Shown here: piece after piece, positions 1 to 8,330 of the stretch
How positions within the stretch are numbered: the first letter of the stretch is position 1
How the letters are laid out: each line of letters opens with the position of its first letter
Origin: JBEKTW01 sp963727845
Lineage (GTDB): Bacteria; Bacteroidota; Ignavibacteria; UBA10030; SZUA-254
Direction of reading: 5' to 3'
DNA length: 64,000 bases
Assembly (NCBI GenBank): GCA_963727845.1
Contig: CAVSHI010000006.1
Location: 248,001 to 312,000 of the forward strand
Made by a program: the position numbers and the translations under genes
Notes under the pieces: model-generated
Told to the model about the DNA's origin: nothing
Seen by the model: the letters and a program-made list of their open reading frames with translations, nothing else
Databases searched by the model: none

Positions 1-2
1 CT

Positions 3-335
3 ATCCGCGAAATTGCCAAATTTACCCTTGAAGCAAACGGATACCAAGTCGTGACTGCGAATGACGGTGTGGAAGCCATATCGATCTTCGCCCGGGATGA
101 GGGCACGATCAAACTAGTTCTCATGGACCTGATGATGCCTGGGATGGATGGCCCCGCAACGATTCTCGCCCTGCAGATGATGAAAACAAGTGCGAAGATT
201 GTCGCGACGAGTGGTGAGATGAGCCGGGGAGGAACCGTTATTGAAGCGATTCCCGGAGTGAGTGCGTTTTTGAAAAAACCGTATACAGGCGAAATGTTGT
301 TAAAGACCCTGCACGATGTCCTTAGTGCGGGATAG
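3..335 (+). CDS. Response-regulator receiver domain, C-terminal part (cut by window edge)
   Basis: The reading frame is open from the left edge, so the gene begins outside the window. The visible ~110 residues are the later part of a CheY-like receiver: LVLMDLMMPGMDG carries the phospho-accepting Asp, IVATSGE the conserved Ser/Thr position and FLKKPY the conserved Lys. The protein stops right after the receiver, so this is either a stand-alone regulator without output domain or the C-terminal receiver of a hybrid histidine kinase. The first visible residues (IREIAKFTLEANGYQVVTANDG) are typical of the latter kind. Which of the two applies cannot be decided here. It lies outside the integrated element. 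Confidence 0.85.
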   Translation: MREIAKFTLEANGYQVVTANDGVEAISIFARDEGTIKLVLMDLMMPGMDGPATILALQMMKTSAKIVATSGEMSRGGTVIEAIPGVSAFLKKPYTGEMLLKTLHDVLSAG

Positions 336-572
336 AGCCATTGCTGAAAAGATGCCGACGCGTCCTCATTGCGGTTCGGTTTTGCTTTGTAGAGTTGCAC
401 CCCAGGAGTGGCAGTGCGGGTTAGTCCAGTGTTGCCTCAGAACAAAAAAAACCTGCGAGACAGCACGTGCAAAGAATCCTGAGTTGGTGCATGAGTGGAT
501 TTGCAGGACTGGTGCATGGTTTTGCGGAACGGAATGCGAAAGACACGGCGGTGGAATCAGAAGGGAAATGAT

Positions 573-1907
573 ATGAATCTAAGAACTATACTCATCGTAA
601 GCACTTTTTTTGTAAGCATCAATTCCCATTCTCAAAATGATTCGAATAAGGGTTTAATTGGGAATCGTTTTTTAACATTTAATACGGTTATAAGGGTAAA
701 TCAAATAGAGGTTTCCAGAAATAAGAATGTGGGAGATGATGAGAGGTTGCAACATACACCCGAAACAATCATAAAGTTCAGAGATGCTATTGATTCCGGA
801 TTCCCCGGTGCAAAAATAACGTGGGCTTTTAGCTGGCTTGCTTTGCACGACACAACTGAGAATTATTCGAAGATAAGGAAGTTAGTGGTTGGCTATCATT
901 TCAAGTACGGTGATGAAATTACGTTCATTCCTGGCGCCTATTTTGCCAATGCATACAATACCAGGGAACAGGTAAACAAAGATTTACATGATGGCTTGGC
1001 GATAGTCTCGGAAATGGTGGGCAATGGTTACCGTCCTCAAAGTGTGGTGGCAGGCTTTTTATCAGCAAAGAACCAGGAGTATTTAGCGAATGAAGAAGGT
1101 ATTCATGTTTGCCAGGGAAATATTTGGAGCCAATTTTCTATTGATAATCAAGATGGCGATGGATCGGTTGCATATCCCTACTATCCGTCTAAAGAACATT
1201 TTTGCAAGCCGGCACAAGGGAAAGATGATTTCATTGACTGTGTGAATCTCGACGGATGGACAACGGATTTCTTGGCAGCCCGTCGGCAGGGTTTTGCAGG
1301 CGGTTTTAATAGTCGGATGGGTGTCGGACCAATCGAAACATTGGGGAAATACGGACAGAAAGTCGGGGTGGAAGAAATGCTCCATACAACGGCTGTTCAC
1401 TTCGACGGCGGTTATAATCTGAATGGGTTCGCATGGGTGACAAACTGCTGGGAGGTATCGCTTCCGATGAGTGTCTCGGGACTTACAGAATGGCTCAAGG
1501 AACTAAAAAAACGCTGGCCCGATGTTAAGTTCATCACTCAGGGGGAATTTGGCCTAATCTGGAGAGCGCATTATAAAGCGAACGATTTTGATTACCGCTT
1601 TGAGGAAAAAGGCTCAGGCATTGGGGGGTCGGATGCCGATATGGAAATTCGGTGGTTTATGAACAAAGATTTTCGATTGGCATTATTACGCAACTGGAAG
1701 TTGCATACACCTGAAGATGTCATTGATTACACCCGGTACGATGTACCCGCAAGGGAGCCAAACGAAATGACAAGAAGTTGGAGTATAATGGGAGAGATCA
1801 ATCAAAAACAAACCAGACCTCAGGATAAGCCCATTCCCTTGTCGGAACTTTCGAAAGACGTACGATGGAACATAGAAAAACATTATCCGAAAATAGAGAG
1901 TAGATAG
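573..1907 (+). CDS. Secreted protein, DUF3863/DUF3864-like (putative glycan-active)
   Basis: About 444 residues. I chose the ATG at 573 because it begins a clear signal peptide (MNLRTILIVSTFFVSINSHS) and is preceded by AAGGGAAATGAT; the frame runs further upstream but that part looks non-coding. The body (FNTVIRVNQIEVSR, then ITWAFSWLALHD, then GFNSRMGVGPIETLGKYGQ) recalls the Bacteroidota family annotated with DUF3863 and DUF3864 domains, which have a polysaccharide-deacetylase-like barrel. That resemblance is from memory. An enzymatic role on glycans is inference from fold and export. It lies just left of the integrated element. Confidence 0.6.
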   Translation: MNLRTILIVSTFFVSINSHSQNDSNKGLIGNRFLTFNTVIRVNQIEVSRNKNVGDDERLQHTPETIIKFRDAIDSGFPGAKITWAFSWLALHDTTENYSKIRKLVVGYHFKYGDEITFIPGAYFANAYNTREQVNKDLHDGLAIVSEMVGNGYRPQSVVAGFLSAKNQEYLANEEGIHVCQGNIWSQFSIDNQDGDGSVAYPYYPSKEHFCKPAQGKDDFIDCVNLDGWTTDFLAARRQGFAGGFNSRMGVGPIETLGKYGQKVGVEEMLHTTAVHFDGGYNLNGFAWVTNCWEVSLPMSVSGLTEWLKELKKRWPDVKFITQGEFGLIWRAHYKANDFDYRFEEKGSGIGGSDADMEIRWFMNKDFRLALLRNWKLHTPEDVIDYTRYDVPAREPNEMTRSWSIMGEINQKQTRPQDKPIPLSELSKDVRWNIEKHYPKIESR

Positions 1908-2101
1908 GTAAGAGAATCAACGGTTGTTTACACGCGGTCATACGCAGAGGGGTTTGAGTGATGTGCTCAACGCATCACTCTGCACACAAAAGTTCGTTCA
2001 GCGAGCAGCGGTAAGAGTGTGAAGCGTCACTCTTGTTCAACCCTAAAGAAGAATGGTTACGATTTGGTTACTCAGAACGATCCTCCTCTTCTCGGCAATT
2101 A
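1908..2101. other. Non-coding left flank with a degenerate 85-bp repeat
   Basis: No gene is visible. Bases ~1971-2045 align imperfectly with 26918-27000 inside the element: both contain GCACAC, AAGTTCGTT, GCGA, GGTAA and end in TTGTTCAACCC. The function is unknown. It could be a relic of an earlier insertion or a dispersed element of this genome. Confidence 0.4.
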
Positions 2102-2309
2102 AAAACTGCCCAAACCAAGTGCCCGGAGCAGGACCGTTCGACTTACCCTCGCTTCGCTCGGGTTCGCTCACGATCTGTACGACGTAGTGCCCGGAGCAGG
2201 ATGGTTCGACTCGCCCTCGACAAACTCGGGCTCGCTCACCATCTCGCTCAGTAGTGCCCGGAGCAGGACTTGAACCTGTACGACCTTGCGGCCACTAGAC
2301 CCTGAATCT
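2102..2309 (-). repeat. Composite left attachment region with three tRNA 3'-end copies
   Basis: The 16-bp tRNA-Leu 3'-end sequence AGTGCCCGGAGCAGGA occurs at 2118, 2186 and 2253. The first two copies are each followed by ~52 bp of a related repeat (GTTCGACT, CCCTCG, CTCGGG, TCGCTCAC), giving 67-68-bp tandem units. The third copy continues as the 57-bp att core. Bases 2102-2117 match 37427-37442 (15 of 16), the sequence just downstream of the intact tRNA. Homology of the two ends was therefore originally longer than the core and has been split at the left by REP-like units. Confidence 0.7.
2253..2309 (-). repeat. attL: 57-bp direct repeat of the tRNA-Leu 3' part
   Basis: This segment is identical over 57 bp to 37443-37499. 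It covers the tRNA-Leu(CAG) sequence from three bases 5' of the anticodon loop to the 3' end, plus two bases beyond. It lacks the 5' half, so it is a displaced gene fragment. Such a duplication is the standard footprint of tyrosine-integrase insertion into a tRNA 3' end, and an integrase gene lies next to the other copy. Confidence 0.9.
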
Positions 2310-2400
2310 CATCTACCATTCATGACTCCGCGAATTCTTCCTGTTTAAAGAGGTTTATGTGTGATTGAAATCACGTATGTGCCAATTATTTTCAATCGAT

Positions 2401-2476
2401 GGTAAGATTTTGGTAAGATTTATTATCGCCCGGTAGATAGTGCTAAATTTTGTGGTAAGGTTTTGGTAACATTTCG
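2401..2476 (+). promoter_or_regulatory. Putative integrase arm-type sites, left end
   Basis: Four GGTAA-headed sites lie at 2401, 2412, 2454 and 2465, arranged as two pairs. Within each pair the spacing is exactly 11 bp, one helical turn. The sites read GGTAAGATTT twice, then GGTAAGGTTT and GGTAACATTT. The same 11-bp-spaced pair occurs at 37381-37402 by the other attachment site. Position and phasing fit the arm sites that the N-terminal domain of tyrosine integrases binds. Confidence 0.6.
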
Positions 2477-2579
2477 GCCACTGACTTTACTGGCGTTACT
2501 GGTGTTTCTGGTGTGTGAGACCTGGCAGTGGTTGTCGGGGCTTCGCCAGCACATTCGACCGCTGTTCCACGATGCGATA

Positions 2580-2613
2580 AAAAAAGCCCGACTGCGATAG
2601 CCGGGCTTTGATT
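2580..2613 (-). terminator. Rho-independent terminator
   Basis: On the minus strand an AAGCCCGG / TCGGGCTT stem-loop is followed by a run of T. It lies just downstream of the sorting-domain protein that ends at 2638 and would end that transcript. Confidence 0.75.
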
Positions 2614-2637
2614 TTTGCTTACTGTGTCGACGAGATA

Positions 2638-3510
2638 TCACTTCATCAACACGAGCTTCTTCGTCGCAGCATACAGTTGCTTGCCTGATTGGTCTGAGAC
2701 TGTCATTCTCACGTAGTAGATTCCGCTTGGCGAGCTTACAGCATTCCAGGCAGTACTGTAATAGCCGGCATCCTGCTGACTTTGCACAAGCTGAGCTACT
2801 TCCTCTCCCAGAATGTTGTAAACAACGACGCTGACATAACCAGGTGCAGCAAGTTGATAGTCCATCGTCGTTGTCGGGTTGAATGGATTCGGATAGTTCT
2901 GGGATAGCTCGAAACCGGAGGGAAGGCTGGTTCGCGGTTCATCGACGCTCAGCGCAGACCCAAACGAAAGGTTGTCCAACAAGAAGTACGTCCCTGAATA
3001 TGCGGCATACTGTTGCTCGAGGTACACCGAAATGTTGATGAGGTCGGGAGTGCCGCTGGCAGTGTAATGAATGTTTGCCACGAATTCCCGGTAGGAGTTT
3101 GTGGCGGTCCCGATGAAGAGAGTGTCCACGCCGATGACGGTGTCCTGCTTTGAGAGCGAGATCCCGATGACAAGAGTGTCATGGGAAAGGACATACGGCT
3201 CGAATATATAAAACCCGTGCAATGCCGCCGGCCGGGTGCTGATTGAAAAGCCGTTTCCGTCCCCACCGGACAGGAGCACCGGGTCGACCGCGGTATTGTG
3301 ATTGAATATCACCGTCCCCATCACTGCAAAGGAGCCGGAATGGGAATTTGTCGATTGAGTAATTGGGTTCAGGCCCGAATAGTCGTTTGTCAACCAGTCA
3401 TCCGGAGTCCCATTCGTCCAGTTCTCAAACCCTGCATTGAGGATTTGTCCGTATGCTGGCGATATCGCAAGCACAAGGATCAAGGAGAAAATGAAGCGAT
3501 AGTAGTTCAT
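2638..3510 (-). CDS. Secreted protein with type IX sorting domain
   Basis: About 290 residues. I chose the second ATG (3510) because AGGAC lies six bases upstream; another in-frame ATG is at 3522. A signal peptide (YYRFIFSLILVLAISPAYG) is followed by a beta-rich domain starting ILNAGFENWTNGTPDDW, a carbohydrate-binding/jelly-roll-like opening often seen before such tails. A ~85-residue C-terminal domain follows, with NYPNPFNPTTT, VVVYNILGEEV and YVRMTV. This tail directs proteins through the type IX system to the cell surface in FCB bacteria. The ligand is unknown. It is cargo at the left end of the element. Confidence 0.8.
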   Translation of the reverse strand: MNYYRFIFSLILVLAISPAYGQILNAGFENWTNGTPDDWLTNDYSGLNPITQSTNSHSGSFAVMGTVIFNHNTAVDPVLLSGGDGNGFSISTRPAALHGFYIFEPYVLSHDTLVIGISLSKQDTVIGVDTLFIGTATNSYREFVANIHYTASGTPDLINISVYLEQQYAAYSGTYFLLDNLSFGSALSVDEPRTSLPSGFELSQNYPNPFNPTTTMDYQLAAPGYVSVVVYNILGEEVAQLVQSQQDAGYYSTAWNAVSSPSGIYYVRMTVSDQSGKQLYAATKKLVLMK

Positions 3511-3678
3511 GGTTGTCCTCATAGAAAGTTGGGGTTGTAGAAATTGTGGCTGTTCAATACAAGATACATCGATCCTTTGCCTTCAGCGAAAGTGTACAAG
3601 TAGATATTGAGGAATTTGCCATGTCAACCGGGTAAACTCTGTCCTTACTGACTAACCTTGTCTCACTTTACATCCCAG

Positions 3679-4506
3679 CTAACGTAACACCGCTACCGGA
3701 AAATCCAGCATGATCTTGCTGTCGAATCCGTCAATCACCAAACGCATGTGGTCGGAATGCTCAAGAAAATGATAATCATCCTTGCTAATCCGAAACTTGA
3801 CTATAAGATTTTCCGTCGTCATCAACTGAGTTTGCCGCTTGCCCCACACCATCAAGGGTCTGATGAATTTATTCTGGTCGTTCACAAGATAGATCTCGTT
3901 TTCAAGGTTGCTGATGTCTGGAAGGTAGCATGGGTAATCTGCAGGATTGAATAGTGGTTTCATGGGACGGTAGGCCTTTACCGTTCCGATTGTTTTCTCT
4001 TCTGGCATTAGTGTCGGCGACGCACATGGCCATGATTTATTCTCGATGGCTATAAAGAAAGTCAATGAGTCCAGTTGGGTGTAGCTCTTCAGGTAATTCC
4101 CCCTTGAATCGACGTATCTCTCCGTCTGCCAATCATAATAGAGGCCGGCTTCCTCCTGCATGAGTATGTCGAGTGATGATATGTATTCCGAATCCGCTAT
4201 GCTCTCCAGAGACTCGGTCGGGGGCGCTTCCGTGGAGATTATATGTCTGTTATGGCGTCCAAGGATGTGGGCTCTGCGGTAATTTGCCATGATGACGACT
4301 GGAGAGTAAACCGTCGCGACAACTTTGATATTCGGGCTGCTCTGATCTGTGAAGTTATTCTTTGTGGCTGCCATGACAATGGTGAGGCAGTCCCTGGTTG
4401 ACCATGTATCGGGAGATCGCGTCACCACGTCGTCATAGGTATCCTTCCCGATGTAGAAGCAGCCGCTGAGAAATAGCAACCAGAGCAAAAGATGAAGGCG
4501 CACCAT
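3679..4506 (-). CDS. Hypothetical lipoprotein
   Basis: About 275 residues from the ATG at 4506, preceded by CGGAG; an ATG at 4536 is in frame but gives a non-hydrophobic leader. The N-terminus MVRLHLLLWLLFLSGCFYIG has a lipobox (LSGC), so the mature protein is predicted to be lipidated at that Cys. I do not recognise the rest, which is mixed alpha/beta without obvious repeats or catalytic motifs. It is monocistronic, and the downstream neighbour (2638-3510) is also exported. Confidence 0.6.
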   Translation of the reverse strand: MVRLHLLLWLLFLSGCFYIGKDTYDDVVTRSPDTWSTRDCLTIVMAATKNNFTDQSSPNIKVVATVYSPVVIMANYRRAHILGRHNRHIISTEAPPTESLESIADSEYISSLDILMQEEAGLYYDWQTERYVDSRGNYLKSYTQLDSLTFFIAIENKSWPCASPTLMPEEKTIGTVKAYRPMKPLFNPADYPCYLPDISNLENEIYLVNDQNKFIRPLMVWGKRQTQLMTTENLIVKFRISKDDYHFLEHSDHMRLVIDGFDSKIMLDFPVAVLR

Positions 4507-4593
4507 CACTCCGGTGCGTGTCGAATTGTTCGTCATAGACGCGCGTGCAACAAGCAGACCTTTTGCACAATTTAATCACTCCAGGGTTAATTC

Positions 4594-4611
4594 CCCGCCG
4601 CTTGCGGCGGG
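4594..4611. repeat. Short GC-rich palindrome
   Basis: A perfect CCCGCCGC / GCGGCGGG inverted repeat with a two-base centre lies between the lipoprotein and the Cys-rich peptide gene. It has no T-run. It could be a REP-like unit or weak hairpin. Confidence 0.4.
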
Positions 4612-4791
4612 CGTACTTCACTGTAGCCTCTTGCCACAGAAGACAACCGACGAAAAAAAACCCTGCAACGTTATTCGTCAACTCAATATTATCCTTGCAG
4701 TGACAACTAGTTCGTAGCATTGGAACTTCGACATCACTGCCTGCACTTGGCCTAAGCTGCCACTGCAAAGTTAATCAGCTACTTGCTCCTG

Positions 4792-5031
4792 CTATGGTTG
4801 TGAATTACACCCACAGCTGCTACAAGTGCTGCCATACGGGGGGCCAATATTGCAGATACATCCGATGCTACAGAATGCACACGTCCCCCCGGGACAGAAC
4901 TGTTGGCAATCCATGCAACTCCGAGTGGTCTGCGGTATTGGCCCACCGGCCACCGCTATTTGAATAGCTCCCACAATCAGAATAATTGTGGCACAGAAAA
5001 AAACGACTCGCCTCATCCAGTTCTTGTTCAT
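4792..5031 (-). CDS. Small exported Cys-rich peptide
   Basis: 79 residues with a good ribosome site (AAAGGAG, seven bases before ATG). A signal peptide (MRRVVFFCATIILIVGAIQIAVAG) precedes a ~45-residue mature part containing ten Cys in CxxC and CxC spacing (SCMDCQQFCPGG, FCSIGCICN, SSCGC). The sequence fits a secreted, multiply disulfide-bonded or metal-binding peptide. It is the last gene of a minus-strand operon behind a MauE-like membrane protein and a MauD/TlpA-like thioredoxin. In methylamine utilisation that pair is needed to mature a small Cys-rich subunit. A dedicated oxidation system for this peptide is inference. Confidence 0.65.
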   Translation of the reverse strand: MNKNWMRRVVFFCATIILIVGAIQIAVAGGPIPQTTRSCMDCQQFCPGGTCAFCSIGCICNIGPPYGSTCSSCGCNSQP

Positions 5032-5088
5032 TGGTTTGCTCCTTTCTTAAGTTGTTAAACAAAATGCCGAAGGGTCCTTCGGCTTGAG

Positions 5089-5661
5089 TTATTCAGTGCT
5101 CCTGGATGCACTCAGTGACATTATCTCGTGGGTTTGATGCTCGCTTAATTCACCAGTCCAGACTCTCTCAACCGTTCCGTTTCCACGAACCAGTATTGTT
5201 GTGGGAACCGCATTTATCCTATACTTCCTAACAAATCCTGTATCCGCAAGCGCAACAAGTTGAAAGTGCATTGATGTTGTATCCCGATACTTCTTTGTTC
5301 GTTCAAAATCGACAATCGATATAGCGTATATTGCACATCTGTTTGTATCGCAGTATTGAGCAATCTTATTCCAATTGTCAATGTTCCCATGACAATGCGG
5401 GCACGTAGTCGAGAGAACAAAGAAGAGATACTTCCTCGCCAAATCGCCGTAGTTTATTTCCTCGATCTGTCCAGATAATGTTTGCACTTTAAATCCATCC
5501 ATCTGCTGTCCAGTTTTAAGTGTCTCAGCCAAGTAAGGGGCCAGCGCAGCCCTCAATGCCTTGTTTTGATAAATCAACGCAACGTCCTCCAACGCAAGGA
5601 AGACAATGATGATGAGACCAAGCAACGCAATCCAGTTTCTCTCCCTTTTCGGTTCTCCCAT
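5089..5661 (-). CDS. Membrane-anchored thioredoxin-like protein (MauD/TlpA type)
   Basis: 190 residues: one N-terminal membrane anchor (WIALLGLIIIVFLALEDVALIY), then a periplasmic redoxin domain. FFVLSTTCPHCHGN has the CxxC active site (CPHC), and INAVPTTILV the cis-proline turn typical of thioredoxin folds. The start overlaps the operon closely: the ancestral mauE stop (5665-5667) lies three bases before this ATG. Likely role: thiol-disulfide exchange outside the membrane, probably on the Cys-rich peptide encoded next. Because the upstream gene carries an insertion sequence, expression may now depend on readthrough or an IS-borne promoter. Confidence 0.8.
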   Translation of the reverse strand: MGEPKRERNWIALLGLIIIVFLALEDVALIYQNKALRAALAPYLAETLKTGQQMDGFKVQTLSGQIEEINYGDLARKYLFFVLSTTCPHCHGNIDNWNKIAQYCDTNRCAIYAISIVDFERTKKYRDTTSMHFQLVALADTGFVRKYRINAVPTTILVRGNGTVERVWTGELSEHQTHEIMSLSASRSTE

Positions 5662-5769
5662 AGATCAGCCCCTCAAGGTAGTTATGAAACTATCGATCGA
5701 ACACTTGTGACTGTCTTGCAAGAATACGATAACTGCGATTCCGACCATGATGACATCCCTAATTAATAA

Positions 5770-6927
5770 CTGATGTTACGCAAACAGGACATTTTTGGAA
5801 AATCGAACGGGCTGCAGGGATCGCAGTTGCTCATAGGCAGTCATGAGCGCCTGCATGTAAATATTCAGCTTCAGGGCTGAATGATTCATGTGGGTCGATA
5901 CCTTGAGCATCTCCAATTTTGTGTATGCACAGAGTGCAGCAAAGAAATGCGTGGTTTGTGTCGTGACGGTACGAGTTGGAGATTTTTCCAGTGATGCATT
6001 CTGCTTTAATGATTTATGATATTCCTCGACATGCCATCGTGTGCGATAGAGTGTCGTGATACGCTCGAAAGTGAGCGTCGTATCGCTGGTGACCAAGTAC
6101 AGAATACCTGTGCTCTTGTCATCGTTTACGAAGACTTGCTTGGTGAGCAGCAACGGGAAGTCAACGCCTTCAAGGTAGACTTCCTGTACGGTATTGTCCT
6201 TCTTGAACACCAGTGTGTCGACCACTTGGTACTTGCCCTGCCGTTTGTCGGTTTTGGACAGTGCAATCTTCCGATTGCTCTTCAACGGCATGACAAAGTG
6301 TTTCTTGAGCGTATGTCTCACAAACATCATGTTTTCGGCAGATCCGTACCAAACATCGTTGATGACGTAGCGAAAGGGAATGGCATTTCTCACGCATGCT
6401 TCGAGCAAGCGTTGGTAATAGGTATTCTTGGAGACGGGACTACGACGGTTTTCCTTCTTGGTTGTCACCTCTACATAGGTTTCGGTCTTCGCAACAATCT
6501 GAAAGCCTACGGGCAAGGACACCTCATTGCTGCTGTACAACACCGTCATGAAATTAATCCCTTTGGTCTGACATCCCCGAGCATGGTCATAATGCCAACA
6601 GACAATATCATTCTCGTCTGTGTATGGCTTTTCCTCAATACTATCATCAACCGTCATGACACCATCTGCCGACTGGATTTCACGCACGTATCGTTTCACA
6701 ATCTGCCATAGGTCTTTCGACTTGGGGATATTTTCTGACAAAAATCGAGTAATACTATCATGACTGATAGCTCCATGCAGAATGTTCGACAATCGGGTCG
6801 CCGGTGTCTGACCAAAGGAACTGAGCAGGTAGTCGCTGTAGAGATCAAGCATCGATTTGTCCATTGGGTTCGTCCTTTCATCGGTCCACCCAATGTACCA
6901 CTTTTTTTCATTTCTGCGTAACATCAG
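5770..6927 (-). mobile_element. IS4-type insertion sequence, 1158 bp, with 7-bp target duplication
   Basis: The ends are inverted repeats: CTGATGTTACGCAAA on the left and CTGATGTTACGCAGA read inward from the right. They are flanked by the direct 7-bp duplication TTAATAA (5763-5769 and 6928-6934). The element holds one transposase gene on the minus strand and no passenger. It has cut a mauE-like gene. Both ends and the target copies are intact, so the insertion looks recent. Confidence 0.92.
5776..6864 (-). CDS. IS4-family DDE transposase
   Basis: About 362 residues from ATG 6864, preceded by AAAGGA at proper spacing; the frame is open to an ATG inside the terminal repeat (6924). VMTVDDSIEEKP carries the first catalytic Asp and RYVINDVWYGS the second. 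YRTRWHVEEYHKSLK fits exactly the Y-(2)-R-(3)-E-(6)-K signature of IS4-type enzymes and supplies the catalytic Glu. Length is in the normal range and I see no frameshift, so it is probably active. Confidence 0.9.
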   Translation of the reverse strand: MDKSMLDLYSDYLLSSFGQTPATRLSNILHGAISHDSITRFLSENIPKSKDLWQIVKRYVREIQSADGVMTVDDSIEEKPYTDENDIVCWHYDHARGCQTKGINFMTVLYSSNEVSLPVGFQIVAKTETYVEVTTKKENRRSPVSKNTYYQRLLEACVRNAIPFRYVINDVWYGSAENMMFVRHTLKKHFVMPLKSNRKIALSKTDKRQGKYQVVDTLVFKKDNTVQEVYLEGVDFPLLLTKQVFVNDDKSTGILYLVTSDTTLTFERITTLYRTRWHVEEYHKSLKQNASLEKSPTRTVTTQTTHFFAALCAYTKLEMLKVSTHMNHSALKLNIYMQALMTAYEQLRSLQPVRFSKNVLFA

Positions 6928-7276
6928 TTAATAATTCAGAGCCCACCTTGCTGTGAATTAGAGGTCCAAAACAGCCGCAGTCAACTTCATTACCCTCGAC
7001 AATGTTTGGAATTATTGCGGCAATAAAAACAATCAAGAGTCCCATAACCATAGCGCTTGAGATCTTTGTCCAAAAGCCTAGGAGCAGCATTAATCCGGAG
7101 ACGCATTCAAGGGAAGGAATGATAACAGTGAGAGAGCCAACAATAGAATCAGGAACCAATCCAAAGTCTTTTATGGTCGCGGCGAAGGCGTGCAGGTCCG
7201 TGAATTTCGATATGCCTGAGATCAGAAAGGTCAGCCCGAGTAACACTCGGAGTACGAAAAGAATGTATATTTTCAC

Positions 7277-7623
7277 GATGACCGCCCTAACAAGTTGAGT
7301 TGCCTCAATAACAACATGTCGATACACATCTCCGCCACAACACAAAAACCCACTTCATCCCAACAAACCGGGACAACGCGCGTTTTCAAACGACTTGAAG
7401 CTTCAACGATAAGCATCTTAATAACCCCAGCCTACATTGTGCCTTCCACAAGCTACGAAGGAACGTAACAAATTAATATCAGAAAGTCAAATCAATTGGA
7501 ATACTTTTCTTTCGATTTTTCGCTCGAAAAGGGCACTATTCAGCATTTATGGGTCAGTCTGTGCACGAAACGCCACCTACGAGATAATTTAGAACCACTG
7601 ACCGGAGCGCGAGCTTTCTCATT
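7277..7623. other. Intergenic region between XRE regulator and mauE relic
   Basis: 347 bases without a supported gene. It must hold the promoter of the minus-strand mauE/mauD/peptide operon; I cannot point to a convincing -35/-10 pair. The final ~70 bases may be coding if mauE starts at 7345. Confidence 0.4.
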
Positions 7624-8022
7624 TCAACCCGCCATCACCTCTATCACCTTCAATATCTTCTTCTGCAATCCACGGGTTAGTTTGTGTCCAAGGCGTCGGG
7701 TTAGATCAATGATTTCGTCAGCAAACTTCTCGTACTCCCTTGAGCGTGGATTACCAGGGCTGGCAACTCGATGCAAAATAATCTGATTGTCCCGAAATCT
7801 TACCGAATATCCGCATCCCTGTGCGAATCCAATTATCGTTTTCTTCCTTACTTTTCGGCCGTTTTTGGTGTCTTTCCTATTCAGTATCGCATAGATCGCT
7901 GCCGGGGTCACGCTTGATCTCTTGGCCAGGTCATATAACGATATTTGCAGCGTGTTTTCGAGATGCTTAATGAGTCTTTTTACGCCATCGAGGGTGTATT
8001 CCGTTGTGAATGAGGAATTCAT
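7624..8022 (-). CDS. XRE-type helix-turn-helix regulator
   Basis: 132 residues. LYDLAKRSSVTPAAIYAILNRKD is a helix-turn-helix of the Cro/C1 type in the N-terminal half, followed by a basic stretch (KNGRKVRKKT) and a helical tail (REYEKFADEIIDLTRRL). It sits divergently from the replication genes starting at 8331 and could control both directions, as in plasmid or phage switch regions. The 308-bp gap carries a strong promoter for this gene and palindromes that could be its operator. No toxin partner is visible next to it. Confidence 0.8.
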   Translation of the reverse strand: MNSSFTTEYTLDGVKRLIKHLENTLQISLYDLAKRSSVTPAAIYAILNRKDTKNGRKVRKKTIIGFAQGCGYSVRFRDNQIILHRVASPGNPRSREYEKFADEIIDLTRRLGHKLTRGLQKKILKVIEVMAG

Positions 8023-8040
8023 GGGGGCTCCGTTGCTAAA

Positions 8041-8057
8041 TATATTTTTATAATATA
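8041..8057. promoter_or_regulatory. AT-rich palindrome over the -10 region
   Basis: TATATT-TTTAT-AATATA is a 17-bp inverted repeat covering the -10 hexamer of the XRE gene promoter. It is a candidate operator for autoregulation. Confidence 0.4.
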
Positions 8058-8080
8058 GTACTAATAGTTGATTTTGTCAA
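8052..8080 (-). promoter_or_regulatory. Sigma-70-like promoter of the XRE gene
   Basis: On the minus strand a perfect TTGACA (8080-8075) stands 17 bases from TATATT (8057-8052), about 30 bases before the ATG at 8022. The match is to the general sigma-70 consensus; Bacteroidota sigma factors may prefer other boxes. Confidence 0.55.
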
Positions 8081-8105
8081 TAATATTTCGTATAATAATA
8101 ATAGG

Positions 8106-8122
8106 GCCTGTCCCAAACAGGC
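8106..8122. promoter_or_regulatory. Palindrome GCCTGT-n5-ACAGGC
   Basis: A perfect 6-bp inverted repeat with a 5-base centre in the divergent intergenic region. It has no T-run, so an operator is more likely than a terminator. The rest of 8123-8330 shows nothing I can name. Confidence 0.35.
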
Positions 8123-8330
8123 TCAGCGAAAACACGGAAACTTGTTCCCGTCCTGCTTCTAGACAAACCTATAAAAGCGCAACAATCAGTTGATTCTGCG
8201 CATCTGCTCCTAGAACCCAAGCTTTCTAACGAACTCGTGCTGTAATTACAGCCATCGAGGTTAAACCCCAGATCATTAACAATCGAAGCTTATCATTATG
8301 TAGACTCAAAACTCATGGAGAATAAAATTG

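Larger units (their letters stand above)
5665..7276 (-). pseudogene. MauE/DoxX-like membrane protein, split by insertion sequence
   Basis: The 5' part (start GTG 7276, alternative 7345) encodes ILFVLRVLLGLTFLISGISKF, further membrane segments and GNEVDCGCFGPL, the CGCFG motif of MauE-type redox membrane proteins. At GSELL the frame runs into the insertion sequence at 6927. The missing 3' part is found beyond it: reading on from 5769 gives LLIRDVIMVGIAVIVFLQ and ends at TGA 5665-5667. Removing the IS and one 7-bp target copy restores one continuous frame of ~160 codons. The family is linked to periplasmic disulfide formation and precedes a MauD-like gene here. Confidence 0.85.

Noticed and set aside
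6016..6711. Long open frame opposite the transposase
   Set aside because: It is antisense to a transposase with clear catalytic motifs and has no family resemblance.
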